DNA of 64,000 nucleotides. Source: Pseudophaeobacter sp. GTDB lineage: Bacteria; Pseudomonadota; Alphaproteobacteria; Rhodobacterales; Rhodobacteraceae. The position numbers and the translations under genes are program-made. The stretch covers positions 186,001-250,000 of the forward strand of contig JALUXC010000017.1 of assembly GCA_027019165.1 (NCBI GenBank), in the 5' to 3' direction. The notes beneath the pieces are model-generated. The model was not told where the DNA came from and ran no database searches. It saw nothing but the letters and a program-made list of their open reading frames with translations. Below are positions 55,492 to 63,548 of this stretch, in pieces (positions within the stretch are counted from its first letter, which is position 1; every line of letters starts with the position of its first letter).

Positions 55492-56122
55492 AACGACCAA
55501 GGAAAGTGTGCGCAGCAAGCTTGCAAAAGCCACTGCCAAGCAGCACGAAAGTCTGCACAGTCACCCGTGGATCGCCTCCATGCTTGACCCCGGTTTGACG
55601 ATACAAAAGTATTGCCTTGTCTTATCGGCCTATTTGCGGTTCTTCCAGGCGGTTGAGGCGACGCGGGTGCGCATGGGTGGTTTTCCCGATTGTTCTTTGG
55701 AATCGAGTATCGAGGCCTTGATCCGCGATACTGAGGATCTCCATCCTTTGTGCTTGTCTCCCGTTCCCATCGAAATGACGCATGCTGAGAGATCACTCGA
55801 TGCCTTGATTGGTGTACTCTATGTGGTACATGGGGCCGGTTTTGGAGCCAGAACACTTTGTTCTGCGGTCAGGTCCACCTTGCCCGAGGCAAAGTGCAGT
55901 TATCTCTCTGCAGGCACGCCGCCAAAACTTTGGCGGTCGGTCCTGGATGAGTTGGAGTGTCTGGGCGGCAATTCGGTACGGCAACAGATCGCAATCGACA
56001 GTGCGGCGCGGACCTTTCTTGGTTTTGGTCGGTTCGTGACATCATATTGCGAAATTGCTTCGACCCGTGCTCGGGTAGAGGTGCCGTCCTATGACGTGGA
56101 GCGGCATGCTGTGGTCAGCTGA
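55484..56122 (+). CDS. bphO: Biliverdin-producing heme oxygenase
   Basis: 212 residues with the heme-oxygenase pattern: proximal His in ATAKQHESLHSH, LSAYLRFFQAVEA, and HAERSLDALIGVLYVVHGAGFGA as the distal-helix region. It opens heme to biliverdin IXalpha, the chromophore for BphP. Its ATG overlaps the end of bphP, so the two are coupled. An ATG at 55469 is possible. The last 34 bp overlap the 3' end of the leftward kinase gene that ends at 56089. Confidence 0.9.
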   Translation: MGETTKESVRSKLAKATAKQHESLHSHPWIASMLDPGLTIQKYCLVLSAYLRFFQAVEATRVRMGGFPDCSLESSIEALIRDTEDLHPLCLSPVPIEMTHAERSLDALIGVLYVVHGAGFGARTLCSAVRSTLPEAKCSYLSAGTPPKLWRSVLDELECLGGNSVRQQIAIDSAARTFLGFGRFVTSYCEIASTRARVEVPSYDVERHAVVS

Positions 56123-57195
56123 GGGGTGTCCTGCTCGCGCGCTTTCAGGGTTACATGAATTGTCGCGCCGCTATCCTTGCTCTCCCCGCACCAGATTTCG
56201 CCGCGGTGGCGTCTGGCAACCTTTTGACAGGTGGCCAAGCCGAGGCCGCTACCGGGCAAGCTTTCTGTTTGCTGTAGCCTTTTGAAAGGGGCAAAAATCG
56301 TTTCTCGAAATGCTTCGGGTATGCCCACGCCGTTGTCCGATACCGAGAGTTTTACCCCGCCCTCAATCTGTTCCACGTCAATGTGAATCTGCGGCACGCC
56401 CTCGCCGCAATACTTGATTGAATTGGCCACGAGGTTCTGAAGCATCTGGGCGATCTCAGGCGCGATGCAAAAGGTCGAGAGGTTTCTTGTATTCCACGTA
56501 AGCTGCGCGCCGCTGTCAGATATCTCGCGTGCCAGGGCCATGCTCACCCGCTCGCACAGGTTGTCCAAGGGAACGTGCTCCCATTTTGAGCTGCCATCAA
56601 GGCTGACATGGCAGGCCAGGCTTTCGATCAACTCCGACATGCGGATGACCGAAAGCTTCATCATGTCGAATTCTTTGTAGACCTCCTCCATATGGCCGCT
56701 GTCAAAGTCGGCCTGGATTTGCTCGCTCAGAAATTTGATTGCGCGAACGGGTGCTCTTAGGTCGTGGACCAAAGTGTCTGAAAACAGGCTGAGTTCACGT
56801 CGCTGCTCCTCCAGCTTCCAGCGCATGTGTGACAGTTTCATTCCATTTTCCATCATTCGGTTCAAAGCGCCTGATGTCATGATTGATTTGGGAATGTAGT
56901 CCGAGGCCCCCTGCAGGATGGCTGTCTTTGCAACTTCTTCATCGCCCTGTCCGGTCATCAGGATGATGGCAGCTTTGGGCCAGGTTCGTACAAAACGCTC
57001 CAGCAGATCCAACCCAGTCAGACCGGGCAGAAGGTAGTCCAGAAAAATAACATCAATGTGCTGCCCTGCGTGCTCCAATGCGGATTTCCCGCTGCTTGCC
57101 TCGCGAAAAGAGCGATCTTCCTGCGGTGATTTCAGAAGTCTGCGCAGAAGCTTGCGATCGGCATCATCGTCATCAACGATCATGATATCGAGCAT
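56089..57195 (-). CDS. Receiver-histidine kinase hybrid (REC-HisKA-HATPase)
   Basis: 368 residues. The receiver (1-120) has VDDDDADR, phospho-acceptor Asp53 in VIFLDYLLPG, Thr in LMTGQGDE and Lys in YIPKS. HisKA follows directly with His144 in LVHDLRAPVRAI, then HATPase_c (NLVANSIKYCGEG, SDNGVGIPEAF, GSGLGLATCQKV). An N-terminal receiver driving a kinase makes it a relay intermediate rather than a sensor; no membrane segment is present. GAGAGG lies before the ATG. It starts 12 bp after the Rcp1-like regulator gene and is the last gene of the leftward operon. Confidence 0.9.
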   Translation of the reverse strand: MLDIMIVDDDDADRKLLRRLLKSPQEDRSFREASSGKSALEHAGQHIDVIFLDYLLPGLTGLDLLERFVRTWPKAAIILMTGQGDEEVAKTAILQGASDYIPKSIMTSGALNRMMENGMKLSHMRWKLEEQRRELSLFSDTLVHDLRAPVRAIKFLSEQIQADFDSGHMEEVYKEFDMMKLSVIRMSELIESLACHVSLDGSSKWEHVPLDNLCERVSMALAREISDSGAQLTWNTRNLSTFCIAPEIAQMLQNLVANSIKYCGEGVPQIHIDVEQIEGGVKLSVSDNGVGIPEAFRETIFAPFKRLQQTESLPGSGLGLATCQKVARRHRGEIWCGESKDSGATIHVTLKAREQDTPQLTTACRSTS

Positions 57196-57207
57196 GGGAA
57201 ACCTCTC

Positions 57208-57651
57208 TTATATGTCAGGGAGTTCTACGACACGCCAATAGGCGTCCAAGGCATCCATCAAGTCCAGAAACATGTGACCGGCTCGTGATTTGACGATATA
57301 GCCTGCGACATTGTTGCGATAGGCTGTTTTTATGTCGCTTTCGTCATCTGATGTGGTGAGCATGAAAATGAGGGTCATGCGAAGGGCAGGGTCGTTGCGA
57401 ATTTCATCTAAGAGTTCGAGCCCATTCATGCGCGGCATGTTGATGTCGCAAAGGACAACGAACTGGCGGGGTGGGAGGATTTCCATTTGCCCGCGCAGGA
57501 ATTCGAGTGCCTCCACGCCGTCGTGGACGCGAAAGAGCGGGTTGGCGATTTTGGCCTTCTTAAAGGCGCGCTGCAGCGCCTTTGCGTCGCCGTCATCGTC
57601 TTCGACAAGGACTATGTTCAGTGCCCGATGAGAGAGGGAGAGTTGTTCCAC
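57208..57651 (-). CDS. Single-domain response regulator, Rcp1-like
   Basis: About 147 residues with one receiver: VLVEDDDGDAKALQRAF, acceptor Asp in VVLCDINMPRMNG, LTTSDDESD and YIVKS, no output domain. The DxxMP and LTTSxxExDI patterns resemble the Rcp1 family that takes phosphate from phytochromes. I chose the GTG at 57651, four bases after the upstream kinase stop, with a weak GCAGG site. The frame also reads back to an ATG at 57726 that would overlap the kinase by 71 bp. Confidence 0.85.
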   Translation of the reverse strand: MEQLSLSHRALNIVLVEDDDGDAKALQRAFKKAKIANPLFRVHDGVEALEFLRGQMEILPPRQFVVLCDINMPRMNGLELLDEIRNDPALRMTLIFMLTTSDDESDIKTAYRNNVAGYIVKSRAGHMFLDLMDALDAYWRVVELPDI

Positions 57652-57655
57652 CAAT

Positions 57656-60010
57656 TCAGCCTGCCATTGTTCGAGGGGTTTGAGTCTTGGGCCAGAAAAG
57701 CGTGAATTTGGATCCTGATCGCCCATCGGACTCTACGCTGATTTCGGCATTGGCCAGCGTTGCGTGCTTCTTGACCAGGGCAAGACCCATGCCGCTGCTT
57801 TCCATTTCGTCTCGCGGCTTCAAAGTCTGAAATATTTCAAAGATCTTGCTGTGATATTCTTCTGGGATGCCGGGCCCATTGTCCTCGACGCTGATCACGA
57901 AATCATCCAAAGTGTCCTCCGCATCGACCCAGACTTTTCCATAAGCCTTGTCGTGGTGACGAACCGCATTGCTGATCAGATTCAGCAGAATTATCTGCAG
58001 GGGCAGCCGTTGCACTTCCAGGGAATCAAAGCGATCGGAGAACTGGACATTGATCCCCTTTGGAACATCCAAAAGCTCTGTCAGTTCCTCGCGCAGCTCT
58101 TTGCCGGAAATGATCACCACAGGCCCATCGTCTCGCCCAATCCGAGAATGCCGCAGCAGATCATCCAACAAGCGTTCCATACGGATGGCCCGATTGCACA
58201 GCAGGTCCAGGCTTTCCTGGGTGTCTTCGGTAAGGTGAGGCGCCAGGTCTTCGGCCAGCCAGTTTGCTGCATTGTTGATGACCCGCAAGGGCGCCTTTAG
58301 ATCATGTGACGCGACATAGGCAAACTGGTCCAGTTCTTCGTTGGAGCGTTGTAATGCTTCGACCAAGGCATTTACTTCGTCTTCTGCGGCTCTTTGTTCC
58401 GAGGTATCGCGTATCATACCAATAAAGTGTGTTTCGTCTCCGTAGATTACGCGACTGACGGCGATACCGAGTGGGATACGACGTCCGTCCTTGCAAAGCC
58501 CAAAAATCTCGCGGCTTTTGGTCATGTTTTCAGGTGTTTCGGAGAGCATGGATCGGGCAAGAAAGACATGGTGGTGCTCGGCATCTTCCGGTGGCATCAG
58601 CTTGGTGATTGGCTGACCGATCAATTCATCCGAGGTGTAGCCAAACAGCTGTTCGGCCGCCGGGTTTGCTTCGGATATCGTCCCATCATTCTTGATGGCG
58701 ATGATGCCCTCGGCCGCGCCTTGTACGATGGCCCTCAGGCGCGCCGCTTCTGAAATCCGGTTGTTGACCATTTGTGAAAAGCTGTTTGCCAGGTCGGAAA
58801 CCTCGTCGTTGCGATGGCTTTCAAAGACGATCGGTTCAGTGCCGTGAATCTTCTTTTGAATTTCTGCATTTAGTTGAGTGAGTGGTTGCAAGAAACGAGA
58901 GGCAAGAACATAAGCGCAAAGTGCTGCCAGGATCGCCAAACTGGCAGAAAGCGATGCAATGCCGCGTAGTCTGGAAAGCCCAGGTGCGACGATAGCCTCG
59001 CCATCCGCGATCGCCAGAACTGTGATGTTCAAAGGACCGGCGCCGCCTTTTAGTGCGGACGACCAGTGGACGAGATCGCCGGTTTCCTCATCCAGGAGGG
59101 TGTAGGACTCGACACTGCCCAGCTGGTCAGCAAAAGGTGGAGCGCTCCAATCCGGTTCATCATGCATGATGAGCCGCCCTCGCTCGTCTGGGTTTTCAAG
59201 CGACATGAAGTCCAGATTGTTGCTGACTGCGTAGACATGCATTCCGGGTGCGACGGTCAGGTTGGCGCTCGCCAGCACATCTTCCGCGCTCGCATTGATC
59301 ACTACGGCGCCAGTGATGCCTCCTGCGGCGTCTCGTACCGGCCAAACGGCACGGATCATCGGACGCCCTTCGAGACGGTTGTATTCCCGGTTTGGCGTCA
59401 GTTCTGACAGGTAAACATCCTCGGCGTATCCATTTTGCAACGGCCGAACGTATGGTTCATTTCCTTTCTGTTGCAACTCTTCGGGCGGGACGGTGATGAG
59501 GGTGTCACCTTCACGGTTTATTCGCACACGCTCTTGCCAGTTTCCCTCCCTGGAGAGCAGTCGCAGCTGTGTGAAATGTTCACGGGTGCTTAGAAACTCT
59601 CGGAAAACATATGCAATCCTATCCGTATTCGCCTGGATCTCTTGCTGTTGTTCAGCGCTCAACGCCCCGTCTGACAGGATAAGGTTTTTGGGGTCCAAGG
59701 ATTGAACCGCAATACCCATGATCCGGGCATCAGCTTGCAGTCCTGTCAGGGTGGTTTCGATGCGCTTGGCGTAGGCTGTGCCGACAAACGTCATACGGTC
59801 CAACAAGGTGGCCCTGTAAGACCGAAGAAGTTGAGAATAAAGGAAGACCGAATAGCAAAGCAGCGCCACACCAGTCGACGCAAAAACCACCAGCGCGATC
59901 CGGGTTCTCAATGTAAAGCGCCGGGCGGTCGCCATGAGCCTATCGATCTCCGTGTCTGCGTTTGCGGTGCGCGACGGAGAATAAACCGGAGTCCCTTCAG
60001 GTTTTTCCAC
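57656..60010 (-). CDS. Membrane sensor histidine kinase (Cache-HAMP-PAS-HisKA)
   Basis: Up to 784 residues. Membrane segments flank a large periplasmic Cache-like domain (about 60-335, with VSLxVxD-like strands such as GMHVYAVSNNLDFM). HAMP (about 355-415), PAS (about 425-545; GAAEGIIAIKNDGTISEANPA), HisKA with SHDLKAPLR, and HATPase_c (NLISNAVRHH, SSGMGLALVKKHA) follow. It senses an extracellular signal and phosphorylates regulators. The start is uncertain: GTG at 60010 has no ribosome site; ATG at 59935 with GGAG upstream would remove a 25-residue polar extension and keep the first membrane segment. Confidence 0.9.
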   Translation of the reverse strand: MEKPEGTPVYSPSRTANADTEIDRLMATARRFTLRTRIALVVFASTGVALLCYSVFLYSQLLRSYRATLLDRMTFVGTAYAKRIETTLTGLQADARIMGIAVQSLDPKNLILSDGALSAEQQQEIQANTDRIAYVFREFLSTREHFTQLRLLSREGNWQERVRINREGDTLITVPPEELQQKGNEPYVRPLQNGYAEDVYLSELTPNREYNRLEGRPMIRAVWPVRDAAGGITGAVVINASAEDVLASANLTVAPGMHVYAVSNNLDFMSLENPDERGRLIMHDEPDWSAPPFADQLGSVESYTLLDEETGDLVHWSSALKGGAGPLNITVLAIADGEAIVAPGLSRLRGIASLSASLAILAALCAYVLASRFLQPLTQLNAEIQKKIHGTEPIVFESHRNDEVSDLANSFSQMVNNRISEAARLRAIVQGAAEGIIAIKNDGTISEANPAAEQLFGYTSDELIGQPITKLMPPEDAEHHHVFLARSMLSETPENMTKSREIFGLCKDGRRIPLGIAVSRVIYGDETHFIGMIRDTSEQRAAEDEVNALVEALQRSNEELDQFAYVASHDLKAPLRVINNAANWLAEDLAPHLTEDTQESLDLLCNRAIRMERLLDDLLRHSRIGRDDGPVVIISGKELREELTELLDVPKGINVQFSDRFDSLEVQRLPLQIILLNLISNAVRHHDKAYGKVWVDAEDTLDDFVISVEDNGPGIPEEYHSKIFEIFQTLKPRDEMESSGMGLALVKKHATLANAEISVESDGRSGSKFTLFWPKTQTPRTMAG

Positions 60011-60081
60011 CGCGGGTCTTTTTGCAACTGTTCATGCGGTGACCGCGCAACTGACACCGTTTTGGGAGTATGATGAGTGGT

Positions 60082-60837
60082 TTAGGGCCGCCCTGTGATT
60101 TTTCGATGATTTCGACCAGAGACGCCGCGCGCAGTCGCTACAACGCTACTAAGATCATCGACAAGGACTGTGAGATCCTTGCACCCGCGTTCAAGCAGGG
60201 TAAAATTCGAAAGTATGACAGGATCAAGCGTGTTTTCGCTTCGATTTATGGCCCGCAAGCCACGCAAGGTTTTCAAGGTCTGGCTGAGGATTTCACGCAT
60301 TTCCGGACCGCAGGTGCGCATAAAACGTTCGACCACGTCAGAAACAGACTTCTGAAAGGCCTTTGCATCGCTCAATTGCGAAAAAAGGATGCGCCGTTCA
60401 ATCGCGGATGCGACCGACTTCACAAGAGAGGAAACAGTCAGTTCTTCCTTCACGATGTAGTCAGCACAGCCATTGCGCATGGCCTCGACAGCAATCGTGT
60501 GGGAGGTGACGCTGGTCAGCATAATAGGAATGGAATTCACCTGATCCTCGTGAGACAGCAGGATCTTGAGGGCGTCCAGCCCAGTTTCCATGCCCAGATT
60601 GTGATCAAGAAACACGATGTCAAACTCGTGATGATCAAGCTCCTGGCGCATCTCGTCCAGGGTTGCGACCTCCACAAAATCGATCTTCAATCCGGCGTTC
60701 TTGCAAATCTTTGCCAAACGCAGCCGGTCGATTGGATCGTCATCCACTGAAAGTGCCAGCAGCGGTTGCTCTGTCGCCATTGTTGCAGCGACAGAATTTG
60801 CTGACTCAACTTCGCTATCGTTTTCGTATTCCAACAT
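60082..60837 (-). CDS. Response regulator with uncharacterised helical C-terminal domain
   Basis: 251 residues. The receiver (about 22-150) has SVDDDPIDRLRL, acceptor Asp in IVFLDHNLGMETG, MLTSVTSH and YIVKEE. The C-terminal ~100 residues (FMRTCGPEMREILSQTLKTL ... LERGCKDLTVLVDDLSSVV) are helical, with no DNA-binding or enzymatic motif that I recognise. They could be a phosphotransfer-like or dimerisation helix. The ATG at 60837 has GAGG ten bases upstream. It is the first gene of the leftward operon, 71 bp before the kinase gene. Confidence 0.82.
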   Translation of the reverse strand: MLEYENDSEVESANSVAATMATEQPLLALSVDDDPIDRLRLAKICKNAGLKIDFVEVATLDEMRQELDHHEFDIVFLDHNLGMETGLDALKILLSHEDQVNSIPIMLTSVTSHTIAVEAMRNGCADYIVKEELTVSSLVKSVASAIERRILFSQLSDAKAFQKSVSDVVERFMRTCGPEMREILSQTLKTLRGLRAINRSENTLDPVILSNFTLLERGCKDLTVLVDDLSSVVATARGVSGRNHRKITGRP

Positions 60838-61368
60838 AACCACAGGACCTCGTAACATACGCGAGCCGATGAAATGATCTGCGAGTATGCGTGCGCGTAT
60901 TGGAAACGCGCACAAGAGCGGCAAGCAGATCCTGCGCCGACTTTATCTAACCTTAACCAGTGTAGTTAAAAATGTGTGACTATCCAGTCAGCTTGCGATG
61001 AATTTGCGGTTGGTTTAGCGCCAGGCCAAGAGGCGAGTCTGGACGTAGCATGAAACTCAGGGGGTAGGTCTGCCGATGTCCTGCTTCCGGCCCAAGGCAC
61101 GGTCAACTTTGCAAAAGCAGTTTGCGTCGCATGCGCCAACACGGCTGTTCGGTCATGGACCTGTTTGGATCCCCTTATGTCTTGAAGGCATCCAAGTTTT
61201 GATGTGATGCCAGGCTGTCTGGACAGGTGTCACTCAACCCTTGCGTTTGTGTTGCGCTGATGCGTCTGGAATGCGCTCGGCCTGCTCGGAATTCCGGATT
61301 TTCCTTTGAGTGCTGGGCAGTGATTGCTACTCTTTTGGCAATAAGAAAAACTGAGGCAGAAAAGAGCA
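60838..61368. other. Divergent intergenic region between response regulator and Hint-domain genes
   Basis: 531 bp. It holds an AT-rich stretch with TTAAC (60953-60957) and GTTAA (60965-60969), a perfect short palindrome with a 7-bp centre, about 115-130 bp upstream of the regulator start. Short open frames here (up to about 45 codons) have no ribosome sites or recognisable content. Confidence 0.4.
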
Positions 61369-62427
61369 ATGAAAACGGGCTTTTCGGGCACGTTTGTCAT
61401 TTCGTGGTCGCAAACGGAATTGGACGGTCAACAGGCCGCGTCATTGGCAGAGATGCGCATCGGGTCCTTGTGGTCCTGGCGAGGAGAAGCGGTCTGCGTT
61501 GATGGCCCGACAGAGGTGTTGCGCCTGGAAATGGCGAATGATGAGAATGCTTTGCGTCAGCGGGCAGCGCGATCCGCACGCAAGCTTGTTGGCGCGGCAA
61601 GGGAGGCCTCTCCCTTGGAGCGACGATCTGCGCCGCTTGCTGAGGCGAGCTTTTCTATCACCGATGGGGTGAGCCGATATACTGCCACACTCATCGAGCC
61701 GACGCCGGGCAAGGCGCCTCTTTTGATGTTCGTGGATGAGTTGCCGCCACGCGACAGAGAGCTTTGGATCGTGAAACAGCGACTTGGTGGTCTGGGGGCG
61801 CAATCGGTATCAGGCTCTCCGGAAAGCGGGGTGATCTGTTTTACGCCGGGCACTTTGATCGACACACCCGACGGGCCGCGCCCGGTTGAGGCATTGCGCG
61901 AGGGAGAGCGGGTCCTGACCAGGGACAATGGTGCCCAGCGAATCCAGTGGATCGGTGCGCGGCGCATGACAGGCGCGCGCTTGTTTGTTTATCCGCATCT
62001 GCGGCCCGTGCGTCTATTCGCGGGTGCGCTTGCCACTGGTCGCCCCGGTGCCGATCTGGTGGTGTCGCCTGATCACCGATTGTTGTTGCGGGGGCGCCAT
62101 GTCGAGGCTCTGTTCAATACCCCTGAGGTACTGGTCGCGGCCAAAGATCTGATCAACGGCAAGAGCATCGTTGCCGATACTCAGATGCGGGAGGTCACCT
62201 ATATCCACCTGTTGTTGGAGGATCATCAGGTGCTCTGGGCGAATGGGGTAGAGAGTGAAAGTTTCCATCCGGCCAACGCCTCCCTTTCCGCGTTGTCGGT
62301 CGGGGATCTTGAGCGGCTGAAACAGGTGCTGCCAGCAGTTGAAGACGACGCTTTCAGCTATGGCGGCTATGCGCGTCGGAACCTGACGGGGGTCGAGGCC
62401 GCGATACTGTTGCACGAGGCGGCCTGA
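61369..62427 (+). CDS. Hint-domain (Hedgehog/intein-type) protein
   Basis: 352 residues. A Hint_2 domain begins at about residue 160 with CFTPGTLIDTPDGPRPVEAL, containing the Cys that starts the splicing/cleavage fold, and continues to VSPDHRLLLRG (His of the Hint block) and YIHLLLEDHQVLWANGVESES. The N-terminal ~155 residues are of unknown type. Such proteins are common in Rhodobacterales, often fused to calcium-binding repeats; here none is present. There is no signal peptide. Autoprocessing at the Cys is possible but unproven. Confidence 0.85.
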   Translation: MKTGFSGTFVISWSQTELDGQQAASLAEMRIGSLWSWRGEAVCVDGPTEVLRLEMANDENALRQRAARSARKLVGAAREASPLERRSAPLAEASFSITDGVSRYTATLIEPTPGKAPLLMFVDELPPRDRELWIVKQRLGGLGAQSVSGSPESGVICFTPGTLIDTPDGPRPVEALREGERVLTRDNGAQRIQWIGARRMTGARLFVYPHLRPVRLFAGALATGRPGADLVVSPDHRLLLRGRHVEALFNTPEVLVAAKDLINGKSIVADTQMREVTYIHLLLEDHQVLWANGVESESFHPANASLSALSVGDLERLKQVLPAVEDDAFSYGGYARRNLTGVEAAILLHEAA

Positions 62428-62466
62428 GGCGGTTCGGCAAATTCGAACAGCGCTGTCAAAGAGCTA

Positions 62467-62494
62467 TTGACTCAGGGCAGCGCCTCTATATAAG
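62467..62494 (+). promoter_or_regulatory. Strong sigma-70 promoter for rpsD
   Basis: TTGACT (62467-62472), a 16-bp spacer, and TATAAG (62489-62494) within TATATAAG. Transcription would start near 62501, leaving a leader of about 208 nt. Confidence 0.7.
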
Positions 62495-62640
62495 CGCGGC
62501 TTCATTGGTGTTGGTGGCCCCCGCAAGGGGATGCCTGTCATGGGGAGGCTCGATCGGGCCAAGCCAAGAGGACAACGCCCTTCATATGTTGCAGGTCATC
62601 TGGAGCAGGTCGATCTTTTTACGGAGCAATGGCAGCCGCG

Positions 62641-62685
62641 ATTGCAGCCCGAAAAGTGGGAACCGGTTTTCGGAAAAGCTGCAAT
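62641..62685 (+). promoter_or_regulatory. Long nested inverted repeat in rpsD leader
   Basis: Outer arms ATTGCAGC (62641-62648) and GCTGCAAT (62678-62685) pair perfectly; inner arms CCGAAAA (62649-62655) and TTTTCGG (62667-62673) also pair. The centre contains GTGGGAACCGG. The hairpin ends about 10 nt before the AAGGAG ribosome site of rpsD. The CCGAAAA...TTTTCGG core resembles intergenic palindromes abundant in some Alphaproteobacteria, so it is either a repeat or a translation-control structure. Confidence 0.6.
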
Positions 62686-62708
62686 GCCACTAAAGAAGGA
62701 GATCAGCC

Positions 62709-63329
62709 GTGACCAAACGCACGTCTGCCAAGTACAAGATCGACCGCCGTATGGGCGAAAACATCTGGGGTCGTCCGAAGTCCCCGGTCAACCGCCGCGA
62801 ATACGGCCCCGGCCAGCACGGCCAGCGCCGCAAAGGCAAACTGTCCGACTTTGGTATCCAGCTGCGCGCCAAGCAAAAGCTGAAAGGCTACTACGGCGAT
62901 CTGACCGAGAAACAATTCCGCCGCATCTACGGTGAAGCTGAGCGTGTCAAAGGCGATACCGGTGAAAACCTGATCGGCCTGCTGGAGCGCCGCCTTGACG
63001 CGGTTGTCTACCGCGCCAAGTTCGTGCCCACCGTCTTTGCTGCCCGTCAGTTCGTGAACCACGGTCACGTTCTGGTCAACGGCAAGCGCGTCAACATCCC
63101 TTCCTACCGCGTGAAGGAAGGTGATGTGATCGAGGTCCGCGACAAGTCCAAGCAGATGGCTGTTCTTCTGGAAGCCACCCAACTGGCTGAGCGCGATGTT
63201 CCCGATTACATCGAAGCCGACCACTCCAAGATGAAAGCCACTTTCGTGCGCACCCCGGGCCTTGGCGATGTGCCTTACCCGGTGGTGATGGAGCCGAACC
63301 TGGTCGTCGAATTCTACGCCAAGAACTAA
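62709..63329 (+). CDS. rpsD: 30S ribosomal protein S4
   Basis: 206 residues with the S4 N-terminal domain ([38 protein letters not shown]) and the S4 RNA-binding domain ([40 protein letters not shown]). It nucleates assembly of the 30S body by binding 16S rRNA. Start is GTG at 62709 with AAGGAG eight bases upstream. It is monocistronic, with its own promoter, leader and terminator. Confidence 0.98.
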   Translation: MTKRTSAKYKIDRRMGENIWGRPKSPVNRREYGPGQHGQRRKGKLSDFGIQLRAKQKLKGYYGDLTEKQFRRIYGEAERVKGDTGENLIGLLERRLDAVVYRAKFVPTVFAARQFVNHGHVLVNGKRVNIPSYRVKEGDVIEVRDKSKQMAVLLEATQLAERDVPDYIEADHSKMKATFVRTPGLGDVPYPVVMEPNLVVEFYAKN

Positions 63330-63356
63330 GCTTTTCCCAATCCTGGGACTTGCGCT

Positions 63357-63385
63357 GGGGCTGCCTTTCGGGGCGGCCCTTTTTC
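63357..63385 (+). terminator. Rho-independent terminator after rpsD
   Basis: An 8-bp stem GGGCTGCC / GGCGGCCC (one G-T pair) with loop TTTCGG, followed by TTTTT, 28 bp after the stop codon. Confidence 0.85.
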
Positions 63386-63548
63386 GTGCGCGGACGGTGC
63401 TATTGTTGCTCACACCAACGGCGTGCACACCTGTACGCGGCGAAATGGCGCCCACGGCGCGATTTCCGTTTGGTTCTTCTTTGATCTCGGTATTAGGCTG
63501 AGGGTACGTTGCCTTGCTAGGGCAAGGGCATCGCTATGGAGGATAATC

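Noticed and set aside
60953-60969. TTAAC-N7-GTTAA as a CtrA site
   Set aside because: The CtrA motif needs seven bases between TTAA units; here there are nine, so the match is only a short palindrome.
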